From contig CAWGZX010000003.1 in assembly GCA_963827135.1 (NCBI GenBank), positions 1-64,000 of the forward strand: DNA of 64,000 nucleotides, given 5' to 3'. Numbering within the stretch: the stretch's first letter is position 1; each line of letters begins with the position of its first letter. The position numbers were made by a program, and so were the translations under genes. Below are positions 8,243 to 16,937 of the stretch, piece after piece. This stretch comes from JAJRAN01 sp963827135. GTDB taxonomy: Archaea; Thermoplasmatota; Thermoplasmata; Methanomassiliicoccales; UBA472. Below the pieces are notes generated by a model. It did not search any database and was not told where the DNA came from. It worked only from the letters and a program-made list of their open reading frames with translations.

Positions 8243-10753
8243 TTAATTCCTTCTAGGGAGCACGAAATACTCAGCGACCTTTCTGACCTCTATCACCAGG
8301 AAGGTGGAAACGGCCACCAATAGTACGTAGTACCATTGTTCGAGGTCCATCGGCACGGTGGAGAACCAATCCGTGAGCAGGTATATGGCCGCCAATTGCA
8401 GCAGCAGGCCGACCGCCACGCCCGCGTACACATAGGGATTGATGGTGAAGCTCCTCCTGATGTTCACGCAGAAAGGCTCCTTCTCCTTCTGCGCTTGGAT
8501 GCCGTTGACCCACTGCGCCACCACCACGCAGGTGAATATTATAGTGCCAGCGACCTCCTGAGGGTAGCGATCCAGGAGAAAGATATAGAGAAGGAACATC
8601 ACCACTCCCATGGTGACCGCGAAGAACAGTATGCGCAATAACTGACCGCGGTCGAAGAACTGTTTGCCAGGGTCCTTTGGGCGGCGCGACATCACATCTC
8701 CCTCTTCCTTGGCGAAGGGGAAGGTCTTGTCCTGCACTCCATCGGTGACAAGGTTGATCCATAGGATCTGGATGGCGAGAAGGGGGATGGGCAAGAAGGC
8801 TAGGAGCGAAAGACCGATCAGGACCAGCTGGTTGACGTTCGTGGATAGGAGGTAATAGATGACCTTGCGGATGTTATCGGCGATCACCCGGCCGGTGCGG
8901 ATCGCCTCCACGATGATTCCGAGGTCGTTGTCTGTGATGACCATCTTGGATGCTGACTTGGCGGCCTCGGTCCCTGAGCCCATGGCGATCCCCAGGTCCG
9001 CCGCTCGCAGGGCCGGGACGTCGTTGACCCCATCCCCGGTGACGGTCACGATCTCCCCGCAGGCCTGGAGCGTCTTCACCAGGCGATACTTGTGCTCTGG
9101 CAGCACCCGGGCCATCACCGTAACGTTCTTCATCATGCACAGGTCGTCGTCGCTCATGGACTCGACCTGCTCGCCAGTAATGATGCCATCTCCCTCCTGC
9201 CAGATACCTACCTGGGCGGCGATGGCCTTGGCCGTCTTCGGATAGTCGCCGGTGATCATCACCACGCGCATCCCAGCCTTCTTGGCGGTCTCGACCGCGC
9301 CCTTCACGCTGGCCTTGGGAGGGTCGACGAACCCGAGCAATCCGACGATCTGGACGCGCCAGGTGGAAGGATCCTCCGAGCCGCTCCCGACCCCGAATGC
9401 CAAAACCCTCATCCCATCCTCCGCCTGGTGGTCGAGCTCCTTCTCCAGCTGCGGCATGGCATCCGCGTTCTGAGCGATGCCTTTCAAGGACTCGAAGGCG
9501 CCCTTGACGAAGAGCCTCTCACCCTCGGACATCCGATTGAACGAGGCCATCATCCTAAGCTTGGTGTCGAAGGGATGCGACCAGAGGCGAGGATTCTCTG
9601 CGCGGGTGCTTTCGAAGTCCTCTCCGCACCAGGAGGCAATGGCCACATCCACTCCGTCGCCCTTTCCATCCTTAGAATCGTTGCAGAGGGCAGCGCAGAG
9701 GCGCAAGGAACCTTCCTCCAAAGCGAAGCTCTCCGACACCACCAGCTTGCCCTCGGTGATGGTCCCCGTCTTGTCCGTGGCGATGACCGTGGCGCTGCCA
9801 AGCGTCTCGACCGCGGGAAGGTACCTGGTCAGGGTCTTGCGCTTGCTCAAGGCCATGGCCCCGATCACCGTGACCAAGGTGATGACCAGGGGCAGCCCCT
9901 CCGGAACGGCGGAGACCAGTTGAGCGACGAGGAGATAGGCGACGTCTATGGGGTCCCGCTCCTGCAACAGAGCGATCGCTCCGAGCAAGGCTATGGAGAT
10001 GACGACCACGATCATGTAACGGCGAGAGAAGGCGGCCAACGCCCTGGTCAGGGGGCTCTCTGGGCTGGCCTCCTCTGCCCTTTCCGCGATCGATGCGATG
10101 TAAGTGTCATTGCCTGTGGCGGTGACCAGCGCCTTGGCGTTGCCGCGGGTGACGACGGTCCCAGCTATCAGACAATTGGCGAGCTCGTAAGGAAGGGCAT
10201 TGCTGGCCAGGACCAAATCAGAGTCCTTCGCCACCGGCAGCGACTCCCCGGTTATCGAGGACTCGTCGACGGTCAGGCCAACATCCTCCAATATGCGGAG
10301 GTCAGCGGTGACCAGGTCGCCCTCGAAGAACTGCACCACGTCCCCGGGGACCAGCTCCTTCGAGGAAAGGCTGATGACTTGGCCATCCCTCAGGACGTTG
10401 TTCTTGGTCTCGGTGAGCTTCTTTAAGGCCTGGATCGAAGCCTCTGCCTTGACCTCTTGCCAGAAGCCGATGACGCTGTTGACGACCAGAAGCAAGAGGA
10501 TGATGGCGAAGTCCTTCACATCGCCGATCAGCAGGGTGATGATGGCCGCGGCGATGAGGATGTAGACGAGGATGCTCTTGAACTGGCGGAGGAGTATGAG
10601 AAGCTTCGACGGCCTCTTCTCCTCCAGCTCGTTGAGGCCGTATTTCGCCAGACGTGATTTGGCATCCTCCGCGCTCAACCCCTGCAGGCTCGATGAGAAC
10701 GCCCTGAGAGCGTCCTCCTGCCTCATCGCCTGAGGTGCGCCTTTGAGGGGCAT
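8243..10753 (-). CDS. P-type cation-transporting ATPase (P2-like)
   Basis: An 836-residue ion pump. The N-terminal cation-ATPase domain is followed by actuator-loop TGES (168-171), M4 motif PEGLP (284-288), phosphorylation motif DKTGT with Asp327, nucleotide-binding KGAFE (417), TGD (501) and the hinge TGDGVND (572-578). About ten transmembrane helices are seen. The M6 segment reads NLVTDGVQDKTF, close to but not the same as the Ca2+ pump motif NLVTDGLPA, so the ion (Ca2+, H+, K+/Na+ or Mn2+) is uncertain. The start may be the ATG at 10753 or the in-frame ATG nine codons later. Confidence 0.9.
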   Translation of the reverse strand: MPLKGAPQAMRQEDALRAFSSSLQGLSAEDAKSRLAKYGLNELEEKRPSKLLILLRQFKSILVYILIAAAIITLLIGDVKDFAIILLLLVVNSVIGFWQEVKAEASIQALKKLTETKNNVLRDGQVISLSSKELVPGDVVQFFEGDLVTADLRILEDVGLTVDESSITGESLPVAKDSDLVLASNALPYELANCLIAGTVVTRGNAKALVTATGNDTYIASIAERAEEASPESPLTRALAAFSRRYMIVVVISIALLGAIALLQERDPIDVAYLLVAQLVSAVPEGLPLVITLVTVIGAMALSKRKTLTRYLPAVETLGSATVIATDKTGTITEGKLVVSESFALEEGSLRLCAALCNDSKDGKGDGVDVAIASWCGEDFESTRAENPRLWSHPFDTKLRMMASFNRMSEGERLFVKGAFESLKGIAQNADAMPQLEKELDHQAEDGMRVLAFGVGSGSEDPSTWRVQIVGLLGFVDPPKASVKGAVETAKKAGMRVVMITGDYPKTAKAIAAQVGIWQEGDGIITGEQVESMSDDDLCMMKNVTVMARVLPEHKYRLVKTLQACGEIVTVTGDGVNDVPALRAADLGIAMGSGTEAAKSASKMVITDNDLGIIVEAIRTGRVIADNIRKVIYYLLSTNVNQLVLIGLSLLAFLPIPLLAIQILWINLVTDGVQDKTFPFAKEEGDVMSRRPKDPGKQFFDRGQLLRILFFAVTMGVVMFLLYIFLLDRYPQEVAGTIIFTCVVVAQWVNGIQAQKEKEPFCVNIRRSFTINPYVYAGVAVGLLLQLAAIYLLTDWFSTVPMDLEQWYYVLLVAVSTFLVIEVRKVAEYFVLPRRN

Positions 10754-10816
10754 CCAGTCAGCTAGGCAGCACGTGATAGATAATCCTTGTCGCGGATCGC
10801 TTCGCCATCGCGCCGC

Positions 10817-11050
10817 TCAAAATGCCTTCTTCTCCGCCCCTTGCATGCAGAAATATTCGTGCCTCAGGGAATACATCTCATGCACCTTGCAGCTGGTGCA
10901 GACGCAGCCCCGCATGGTCACCTGGCAGGGCGCCTTTCCCCGGAGACAGAACACAAGGAGACCTTTATCTGGCGCGCATTCAGGGTACGAGCTACATCGC
11001 CCGCATTTGCAGTACTTGTCCTCGGTGGATGGCAAATCTCCAATCTCCAT
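10817..11050 (-). CDS. DUF2769-type cysteine-rich small protein
   Basis: A 77-residue protein with a dense cysteine pattern: CKCGRCSSYPEC, LLVFCLRGKAPC and GCVCTSCKVHEM followed by EYFCMQG. This fits the DUF2769 family found mostly in methanogens, which probably binds metal or an Fe-S cluster. The function is not known. It stands alone between the ATPase and citrate synthase, read in the same direction. Confidence 0.75.
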   Translation of the reverse strand: MEIGDLPSTEDKYCKCGRCSSYPECAPDKGLLVFCLRGKAPCQVTMRGCVCTSCKVHEMYSLRHEYFCMQGAEKKAF

Positions 11051-11125
11051 ATTCTGCTGGGAATGACGACTAGATTAATTTGCCGATGAGGAAAGGTCCC
11101 GACCCTGCCCGTGGACGAACTTCTT

Positions 11126-12259
11126 CTATCTCTGCTCTATCGGGACGAACGGCCTCCCGAACTCACCGACGTACTTGGACGAAGGGCGCAGCAGCACGGC
11201 GTCCTCGTACTGCTCGATCACGTGCGAGACCCAACCGGATATCCTGCTGCAGCAGAAGAAGGGCGTGAAGAACTCCTGCGGAACCCCAAGGGCGTCCATG
11301 GCCACCGCGGCGTAGAAGTCCAGGTTGGGGTAGATGCTCTTCCGGTCATGGACGATCTTTTCGATCTTGGTGCATTTGTTATACAGGGTCATCGTCCTCT
11401 GGCGATGGCACAGGTTCTCCACGATGCCCCGTAGATGCTTGGTCCTCGGGTCCTCGGCCCTATAGACGCGGTGCCCGAACCCCATGATCTTCTTGTCCTC
11501 ATCCAGAAGACCTTTGATGTACTCCTCGACGTGCTCCTCGAGCCCAATGTCGTCGAGCATCTCCATGACCTTCTCGCTCGCCCCGCCATGCAGCGGCCCC
11601 TTCAGGGTGCCGATGGCCGACGTGACCGCCGAATACATGTCCGAGTTCGTGCTGGCCGTCACGCGGGCGGCGAACGTCGAGGCGTTGAAACCGTGGTCCG
11701 CGTGCAAGATCATCAGCCGGTGCAGGACGTTGGTCTCGTCCTTCTCCGGTAGCGTCCCCTTGAACATGTAGAGGAAGTTCTCGATGAACGTGTAATCATC
11801 CTTAGGGCGGGGGACAGGCTGATCCAATCGGCTCCTGTGCAAGGTGGCGACGATGGTGGGCACCTGCGCTATCAGCCGGATCGCCCTCCGGGTGTTCGCG
11901 TTCCTGGACATGCTGCTTCCCTCTGGATCGAACTCTCCCAGATGAGAGACCTCGGTGCGCAGCACATCCATGGGGTGGCAGCTCTTGGGCGTGGAGCTGA
12001 TGCTGTCCACGACCTCCTTGGGCAGCCTCATCTCGGCGACCAGGTCGGAGCTGAACTTGTCCAGCTCTCTCTGGTTGGGCAGCCTCCTGTACATGAAGAG
12101 GTAGGCCACCTCAGCGTAGTAGATCCGTCCCACCAGGTCGTCGATGTTGTATCCCACGTAGTAAAGGGAACCGGTGGGGTTGACATAGCTGATCCTGGTC
12201 TCGGCGGCGGCCACATCCTTCAACCCGCGGACAACGTCTCTCTCCGACTCTCCAGCCAT
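11126..12259 (-). CDS. gltA: Citrate synthase
   Basis: This enzyme condenses acetyl-CoA with oxaloacetate to give citrate. The 377-residue protein shows the full set of family signatures: LHADHGFNAST (His186/His189), GPLHGGASE (His224), the GFGHRVY active-site motif (catalytic His263), PNLDFY (catalytic Asp314) and the C-terminal RPSSKYVGE. The length matches the archaeal/type II form. It probably supplies an incomplete oxidative TCA branch toward glutamate. No other TCA gene is next to it. The ATG at 12259 is followed by a normal N-terminus. Confidence 0.95.
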   Translation of the reverse strand: MAGESERDVVRGLKDVAAAETRISYVNPTGSLYYVGYNIDDLVGRIYYAEVAYLFMYRRLPNQRELDKFSSDLVAEMRLPKEVVDSISSTPKSCHPMDVLRTEVSHLGEFDPEGSSMSRNANTRRAIRLIAQVPTIVATLHRSRLDQPVPRPKDDYTFIENFLYMFKGTLPEKDETNVLHRLMILHADHGFNASTFAARVTASTNSDMYSAVTSAIGTLKGPLHGGASEKVMEMLDDIGLEEHVEEYIKGLLDEDKKIMGFGHRVYRAEDPRTKHLRGIVENLCHRQRTMTLYNKCTKIEKIVHDRKSIYPNLDFYAAVAMDALGVPQEFFTPFFCCSRISGWVSHVIEQYEDAVLLRPSSKYVGEFGRPFVPIEQR

Positions 12260-12551
12260 TCTACCTCATCATCCCGTGCCCCCGATATAGCATTCCCTCT
12301 CATGATTCTTTAGGTGCGAGCGAATCCACCAAGGATGTCGAGACAGGGAGCTAACGAGGAGACTGCCTCAACACCAATCTATCTCGCGCGGAAAAGCCAA
12401 TTAGAGCCAGGACATGCTGGCGGGCTTCAACCTGGCTGGATTCCGACTTCATGATGGATGTGAAGAGGAACGGGAGGGCGAGCAAGGAGACCGGCACGGC
12501 GCTCCACGAGATCGTCATGTTCCATTCGGCCGAGTGAGGATTCCTTGCGCC

Positions 12552-13049
12552 TCATTGAACGATCTGGGAGATCGCCCTGACGCTGAGGCAGTCGAATATC
12601 TCCTCTGCGAAGCGCACCAGGTCCTCCCTCGAGGCGGCGACGGCGTCTTTGACAAGGTAAGGCGAGAGGTCCTTGTCCAGCGCGCCGATGTAGGTGGCGA
12701 GCACGCAGCAGGTGGCGCTCAGCCCTGCCAGCAGCACGGTGTCGCAGTCACGCTCTCTGAGCAGGCTCTCCAGGTCGGTCCTGTTGAAGGCGTTGGGGTA
12801 GTTCTTGATCACCTTTGAATCCCGAGGCTCGATCTTAATGCCAGGATGAAACTCGAAGGCCTTGGTTCCAAGTTCCGGCCCGACCCCTTTGTCCGTATGG
12901 TAGATCACGATGATGGGCAGGTTCTTCGCTCGGAAGATGGCGATGGCCTGGTTTATCTCATCGATGCGGGTCTCCAGCGACTTCTTCAAGCCCTCGGATC
13001 TGTCTAACCAAGCGTTCTGGACGTCTATCACTAGCAGCGCCGGTCTCAT
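12552..13049 (-). CDS. Isochorismatase-like cysteine hydrolase
   Basis: A 165-residue protein of the isochorismatase/nicotinamidase fold. The catalytic triad can be read as Asp9 (LLVIDVQNAW), Lys82 (KVIKNYPNAF) and Cys115 (GLSATCCV). Members hydrolyse nicotinamide, isochorismate, ureidoacrylate or N-carbamoyl compounds; nothing here fixes the substrate. The 292 nt between it and the citrate synthase gene upstream hold no gene I can support. Confidence 0.87.
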   Translation of the reverse strand: MRPALLVIDVQNAWLDRSEGLKKSLETRIDEINQAIAIFRAKNLPIIVIYHTDKGVGPELGTKAFEFHPGIKIEPRDSKVIKNYPNAFNRTDLESLLRERDCDTVLLAGLSATCCVLATYIGALDKDLSPYLVKDAVAASREDLVRFAEEIFDCLSVRAISQIVQ

Positions 13050-13124
13050 TTCAAACCCAAGCTTTCATCGCAACCTAGGCTATTAAATTATGAGCCTCTA
13101 GAGCGGCCACCTCTATATATGGAA

Positions 13125-13166
13125 CGAGAGAAATAAAGATTAAAGAGGCCAAGGTGCCCCTTGGCC
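13125..13166 (-). terminator. Hairpin plus T tract after M6 protease gene
   Basis: GGCCAAGG and CCTTGGCC (13147-13166) form a perfect 8-bp stem with a TGCC loop 13 nt past the protease stop. Read on the minus strand it is followed by a T-rich run (TCTTTAATCTTTATTTCTC). It resembles a bacterial intrinsic terminator. Confidence 0.6.
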
Positions 13167-13179
13167 GTTACACGCTCGA

Positions 13180-15543
13180 TCACGGCGGCGAAGCTGTTAT
13201 GGAAATGGTCGCACCAGAAAGGCCTGCCTCCTCGCTCAGGACCTCCACATGCACTCCATAGGACGGCAATTCCAAACCGATGAAGCGGTAGCTGCCCTTG
13301 AGCTTCTGGATTTGGAAGAAGACGTTGCTGTCATCGAAGCCTGTGGCCGCGGGCAAAGCAGGAAACTCGGTGTCCACGCCGACCAAGTTTATGGTGTTAG
13401 GGACGGTGGGCCTGAGGCCGAAGGTCGCGTCCATCAGCTGGATGCGCTCCCTGACGAAGTAGCCATTGGCCATGTACAATGGCTCAGGATGAGCGTCAAC
13501 TAGACCGATTGCCGCTTGCCCCGGGTGCATACCATAGTCATTGTCCGCCACCGACATATCGCGGTACCAGATCGCCAATCCCGGATTGTAGGAGAAGTAC
13601 TCCACGTACGCGCCCACGAACTGGTAGCAGCCCGAGAGCGCGGAGTCGAACCCGACGAAGTTCCTCCATTCCATGATGTAGTAGTGGCGGAAGCTCCCTC
13701 CCACGCCGGAGCCGGCGATGGACCACCCAGAACCTAGGTCGTCCGAGGCGCTCACGGTCCACTTGGACGCGGAATTCTGGTCCACCAGGTCTTGGAATGC
13801 TACGGTTCCGTCTGAGCCGACCACCGTGATGTCGTCCAAGGTCCACCCTAATCCGAACGTTGCTTCGTCTTGGTAAAGGACAAACCTCAGCATAAGGTCG
13901 GTGACCCCGACGTAAGCGGACATGTCCATCTCCTCAAGGACCATTTTCTTCTTGCCCGTGCCAGTCAAGCCATTGCCAGGGTTGCCGCCGATGGGATCGG
14001 CTGTGGTGGTGTGCTTACCAGGCAAAGATGTCCATGTCGCTCCGCCATCCGCAGATACCTGCACGCTGCCCCAGTCGTAGTAGGTCTCGATGTCCCACCA
14101 CTCGTAGAATGACAGCCTAGCCCCGATCGGGACGCTAGGTATATTGGCCGTCATCATGTATGAAGAGCCGGACATGATCAGCTTGTCCGTCACATCGGGC
14201 TTATACCCCGAATACCACTGGTAGGTGCCGGTCCTCGGATCGGGCAAGGTAAGGGTCACCTGCTTGGCAGGCAGCTCTATCCTGACCGCACGGATGCCCG
14301 CGTTCCCTTCGACCTGGGACATGTCCACCGTGGCGGATACCGGTTCCATTTCGGAATAATCGAAATAGGCGGTGGCCCCGTTCTCCCACCCCAGCACGTA
14401 CTTGGCCCAGACGTTCATATGAGCCGGCAGCACGCCCAGGGCGCTCCTTCCGTCAGGTGTCGGCCCAGGGTTCCACATGCCAGTGGACATTAAGCTCCAG
14501 AAGCCCACCGGCTCTTCGGCCAGGTAGGTCCTGTCGTACTCGTCCGGAAGCCCGAGCTGGTGCGCGTACTCGTGCGCGAACAAGCCCATGGGGCCGTCCT
14601 CCGATTCGCAGGTGTACGGCCCGACCTTGAGGCCAGGGACGATCTCGTACCCGTCAGGACCATTGGCGAACCAGCTATGCCCCCAGATATGCCATGAAGG
14701 TCCTGGGTCCTGCTCCTGACCCCCTCGTATCACCATCAGGCTGTCGATGAACCCATCTCCGTTCGCGTCGAAGTCGTACCAGGGGATGTCCATGCCATAT
14801 TCGGCATAGGCGGCCTCGGCGGCATCGATGGCGATGCGCCAGACCGGCCCGTTAAGGTCATCGGAACCGGCGCCACCGGCCCGACTGTCCGCCCCATAGT
14901 ACCATTGCGAGTGGTCCGTGATCTGGACCCAATCGGTGACGTAGCCGTCGACGGTGTATAGGCCTCCGGACTGCTCCTCGAAGTAGGTGGCGAGCGAGCC
15001 CTCGCCTTCCCCGAACAACAGCTCCTGGTAATGGGCCGGGGTGAAGTCCTCCATCCAGTAGTCGACGTTGTTTTCCGAGGATGGTTGCGGAATCTGGTTG
15101 TGCATTGGGCCGGTGTAGGTGACGCCCTTGTAGGTGTCAGAGCCGGTGAACTCCACCAGGATCACCAGTATCCTGCCGGTGCCTGAGACCACTTGAGGTT
15201 CGCTAGCGCTTCCAGCAGCGGCCTCCGCCTTGGCCACGGCCTTGGCGGCGAGCGGGTTGACGTAAGACTGCTTCGCCCTCTCGCTCAGTCCCGCCACCCT
15301 GTTAACCAGCCACTCCTTCACCTGGGCGTTGGTAGAGCTCTCCGATAGCTCTCCCCTCTCGATCGCTCCGTTCACAGATCTCTGCCATTGCAGCGGCACC
15401 TCGGACAATAAGTCCGACCGGGAGCGCTGCTGGACGTTGCTCACTGCCATGAATGCCGTCGCGAGCATCAAGCCCACAACGAATAGGGCAAGCAGAGCGC
15501 GGAGCGCTCGCCTACCTCCGATTGTAGCACTATCGCTTGTCAT
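13180..15543 (-). CDS. Secreted M6 family (immune inhibitor A-like) metalloprotease
   Basis: A 787-residue exported zinc protease. An arginine-flanked hydrophobic stretch (residues about 15-34) acts as a signal peptide or anchor. The catalytic zinc motif is HEYAHQLGLPDE (His324, Glu325, His328, Asp334). Upstream lies a calcium-loop-like DANGDGFID (residues about 259-267) of the type seen in InhA proteases. The C-terminal half is beta-rich, as expected for the MAM-like and PKD-like parts of this family. It is probably involved in extracellular protein degradation. It is followed by a strong hairpin terminator. Confidence 0.87.
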   Translation of the reverse strand: MTSDSATIGGRRALRALLALFVVGLMLATAFMAVSNVQQRSRSDLLSEVPLQWQRSVNGAIERGELSESSTNAQVKEWLVNRVAGLSERAKQSYVNPLAAKAVAKAEAAAGSASEPQVVSGTGRILVILVEFTGSDTYKGVTYTGPMHNQIPQPSSENNVDYWMEDFTPAHYQELLFGEGEGSLATYFEEQSGGLYTVDGYVTDWVQITDHSQWYYGADSRAGGAGSDDLNGPVWRIAIDAAEAAYAEYGMDIPWYDFDANGDGFIDSLMVIRGGQEQDPGPSWHIWGHSWFANGPDGYEIVPGLKVGPYTCESEDGPMGLFAHEYAHQLGLPDEYDRTYLAEEPVGFWSLMSTGMWNPGPTPDGRSALGVLPAHMNVWAKYVLGWENGATAYFDYSEMEPVSATVDMSQVEGNAGIRAVRIELPAKQVTLTLPDPRTGTYQWYSGYKPDVTDKLIMSGSSYMMTANIPSVPIGARLSFYEWWDIETYYDWGSVQVSADGGATWTSLPGKHTTTADPIGGNPGNGLTGTGKKKMVLEEMDMSAYVGVTDLMLRFVLYQDEATFGLGWTLDDITVVGSDGTVAFQDLVDQNSASKWTVSASDDLGSGWSIAGSGVGGSFRHYYIMEWRNFVGFDSALSGCYQFVGAYVEYFSYNPGLAIWYRDMSVADNDYGMHPGQAAIGLVDAHPEPLYMANGYFVRERIQLMDATFGLRPTVPNTINLVGVDTEFPALPAATGFDDSNVFFQIQKLKGSYRFIGLELPSYGVHVEVLSEEAGLSGATISITASPP

Positions 15544-15735
15544 CGCATTCCCCCCATTTACTAAGTTAAGAATTTTCTTATCAAGTAGAAAAAGGCGACG
15601 TTTGACGAGCCTTTAGCTCATTCATCATTATCGTTTTGGATAACACTTAGACCGCACCATAGCTCATGAACTTGGTACGACCATAGCCGAATTGTTTAAC
15701 TCCTTGGTTCGACCTATTTCCTTAACGGTGACCTG

Positions 15736-15966
15736 ATGGAATCCGAGAAGACTACGTATGCGCATTGCCAGAAGTGCGGTAGATGGTTCAAGATCGGAAT
15801 CCGTATCCTGAGCGCCGAGGCGTTCGAGAACGCCAAGATCAAAAGGACGACCAAAGTGTGCCCGTACTGCAAGAGATCCACTTTGGTCTCGAAGCAGTCC
15901 ATCCGGTTCGATGAGATCAGGATCGACGGGAGGATCACCCACACCGAAGGGAAGTACTTCCTGTAA
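15736..15966 (+). CDS. Small zinc-ribbon protein, function unknown
   Basis: 76 residues with two CxxC pairs about 30 apart (CQKCGRW and CPYCKRST), the spacing of a zinc ribbon. Basic patches between them suggest nucleic-acid binding, but this is inference. An AT-rich region upstream (TTGTTTAAC) may hold its promoter. Not recognised as a named family. Confidence 0.55.
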   Translation: MESEKTTYAHCQKCGRWFKIGIRILSAEAFENAKIKRTTKVCPYCKRSTLVSKQSIRFDEIRIDGRITHTEGKYFL

Positions 15967-16078
15967 GATTCGAGAGGGCATGGAAGGATCGTTCGGATCC
16001 AATTGTTCTTCCTTTTACCAATCTTTAAGCCCAAGGAGCTCTGATGATTTGTGGGGGAATCGCCCCGGAGGTGAAAGA

Positions 16079-16351
16079 ATGAGATTCATATCACTTGTGA
16101 AATGGAAAAAGAAGATTACGAATGAAAGCATCGCCCAGAACCTCAAGTGCATGAAGTTAGAAGCAGCGAAGGAAGGCATTAAAATGATCGATATTTACTG
16201 GACGCTAGGCCGCTACGACGCAATCGTCATAATGGAAGCACCCGACGAAAAGGCGGCCATGAGGATGTCAGTCCGGAGAGGGGAGTGCATGGCGATAGAG
16301 ACACTGGTAGCAATTCCCGCCGAAGAGGCCAGAAAGCTCGTTAAGAAGTGA
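16079..16351 (+). CDS. GYD domain-containing protein
   Basis: A 90-residue protein fitting the GYD family: it starts MRFISLVKWKKKITNESIAQN and has the core WTLGRYDAIVIMEAPDEKAA, where GRYD stands for the namesake GxYD. I chose ATG 16079, preceded by CCGGAGGTGAAAGA, over an upstream in-frame start 56 codons earlier. The family is widespread, dimeric and of unknown function. A TATA-like AATCTTTAAG precedes it. Confidence 0.83.
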   Translation: MRFISLVKWKKKITNESIAQNLKCMKLEAAKEGIKMIDIYWTLGRYDAIVIMEAPDEKAAMRMSVRRGECMAIETLVAIPAEEARKLVKK

Positions 16352-16370
16352 ATTAATTGCCTTCGCAAAT

Positions 16371-16383
16371 CTTTTTTTCTTTG
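16371..16383 (+). terminator. T-tract terminator after GYD gene
   Basis: A run CTTTTTTTCTTT lies 20 nt after the stop, with no clear hairpin. This is the usual archaeal terminator form. Confidence 0.5.
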
Positions 16384-16519
16384 ATGCCTGAGAGGGTCTT
16401 TTCGAAGTTACCTCGTTGTATGGGATGCCGTGATGTTCGGGCTACTTATTGGTGGGTTCTTTGGCATCCAGAGCTTTCATCCTTAAGATAGCATCTGATC
16501 AATAACGGAAAGGGTGATT

Positions 16520-16666
16520 ATGGGAGGTCATGAACAAGAGGCGCATCATTATAGAAGTTCCAGATTTACAAATGGTCAAAGGATGTCGATAGTGAATCAA
16601 TTCGAAAAAGCCAGACTTATAAAGAACTGGAAAGGGTCTAAAAATATGACCCAATCTATATATTAA
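16520..16666 (+). CDS. Possible 48-residue small ORF
   Basis: An ATG-initiated open frame of 48 codons in the 585-nt gap between the GYD and DUF6325 genes. AAGGGTGATT precedes the ATG as a weak Shine-Dalgarno. The product is basic and without hydrophobic segments (it contains EKARLIKNWKGSKNM). It ends 5 nt before the end of the convergent 22-codon ORF. A second ATG in another frame (16530, 20 codons) has a better GGGAGGT before it. Neither is certain to be a gene. Confidence 0.25.
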   Translation: MGGHEQEAHHYRSSRFTNGQRMSIVNQFEKARLIKNWKGSKNMTQSIY

Positions 16667-16671
16667 TATTT

Positions 16672-16740
16672 TTAGTCCTTCTTCTCTTCTTTCTTGTCCC
16701 TTCTATTCTTGATGACAGCTGCCTTGGCAATCGCACCCAT
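16672..16740 (-). CDS. 22-residue basic small protein with strong ribosome-binding site
   Basis: ATG to TAA, 22 sense codons, product beginning MGAIAKAAVIKNRRDKKEE and ending KKD. AGGGAGG followed by six A residues precedes the ATG, one of the strongest Shine-Dalgarno matches in the window. A short Ala/Ile-rich N-terminal half is followed by a highly charged Lys/Arg/Glu tail. A perfect 14-bp palindrome lies about 22 nt upstream of the start. No family known to me. Confidence 0.5.
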   Translation of the reverse strand: MGAIAKAAVIKNRRDKKEEKKD

Positions 16741-16761
16741 TTTTTTCCTCCCTTTGATGCT

Positions 16762-16775
16762 CCCTCATATGAGGG
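16762..16775. repeat. Perfect 14-bp palindrome CCCTCATATGAGGG
   Basis: This self-complementary sequence sits in the presumed leader of the 22-codon ORF, just upstream of its Shine-Dalgarno. It could be an operator half-site pair or a small RNA hairpin. Confidence 0.6.
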
Positions 16776-16812
16776 ACTAGATGGTAATGGATAACCTGGT
16801 TCTTTAACATTA

Positions 16813-16828
16813 TTACGAGCTTACGAGC
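16813..16828. repeat. Tandem octamer TTACGAGC x2 in divergent intergenic region
   Basis: Two abutting copies of TTACGAGC, flanked on both sides by TATTACG. They lie between the minus-strand small ORF and the plus-strand DUF6325 gene, where a regulator could bind. No known motif is recognised. Confidence 0.5.
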
Positions 16829-16883
16829 AATATTACGGTCGATTGATCAAGCTATATCAGGGAACTTGGATGGCTACGGCAAA

Positions 16884-16896
16884 GGTTTATTAAACG
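16884..16896 (+). promoter_or_regulatory. TATA-like box for DUF6325-SHOCT operon
   Basis: GGTTTATTAAACG lies about 45 nt before the ATG, a good archaeal TATA box. A GGGGG ribosome site lies near 16928. Confidence 0.5.
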
Positions 16897-16937
16897 AAGG
16901 CTCTCTTCTTGAGCTTACTCTTTAACGGGGGTTTGTC

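Noticed and set aside
9092..10426. 444-codon open frame on the plus strand opposite the P-type ATPase
   Set aside because: Composition is His/Gly/Arg/Asp rich without any family pattern, and it lies wholly antisense to a clear gene in GC-rich DNA; typical shadow frame.
12260..12551. Possible short ORFs between citrate synthase and isochorismatase-like genes
   Set aside because: A 28-codon frame starting MMDVKRNGRA exists but has no ribosome site or promoter; nothing else gives a protein-like pattern.
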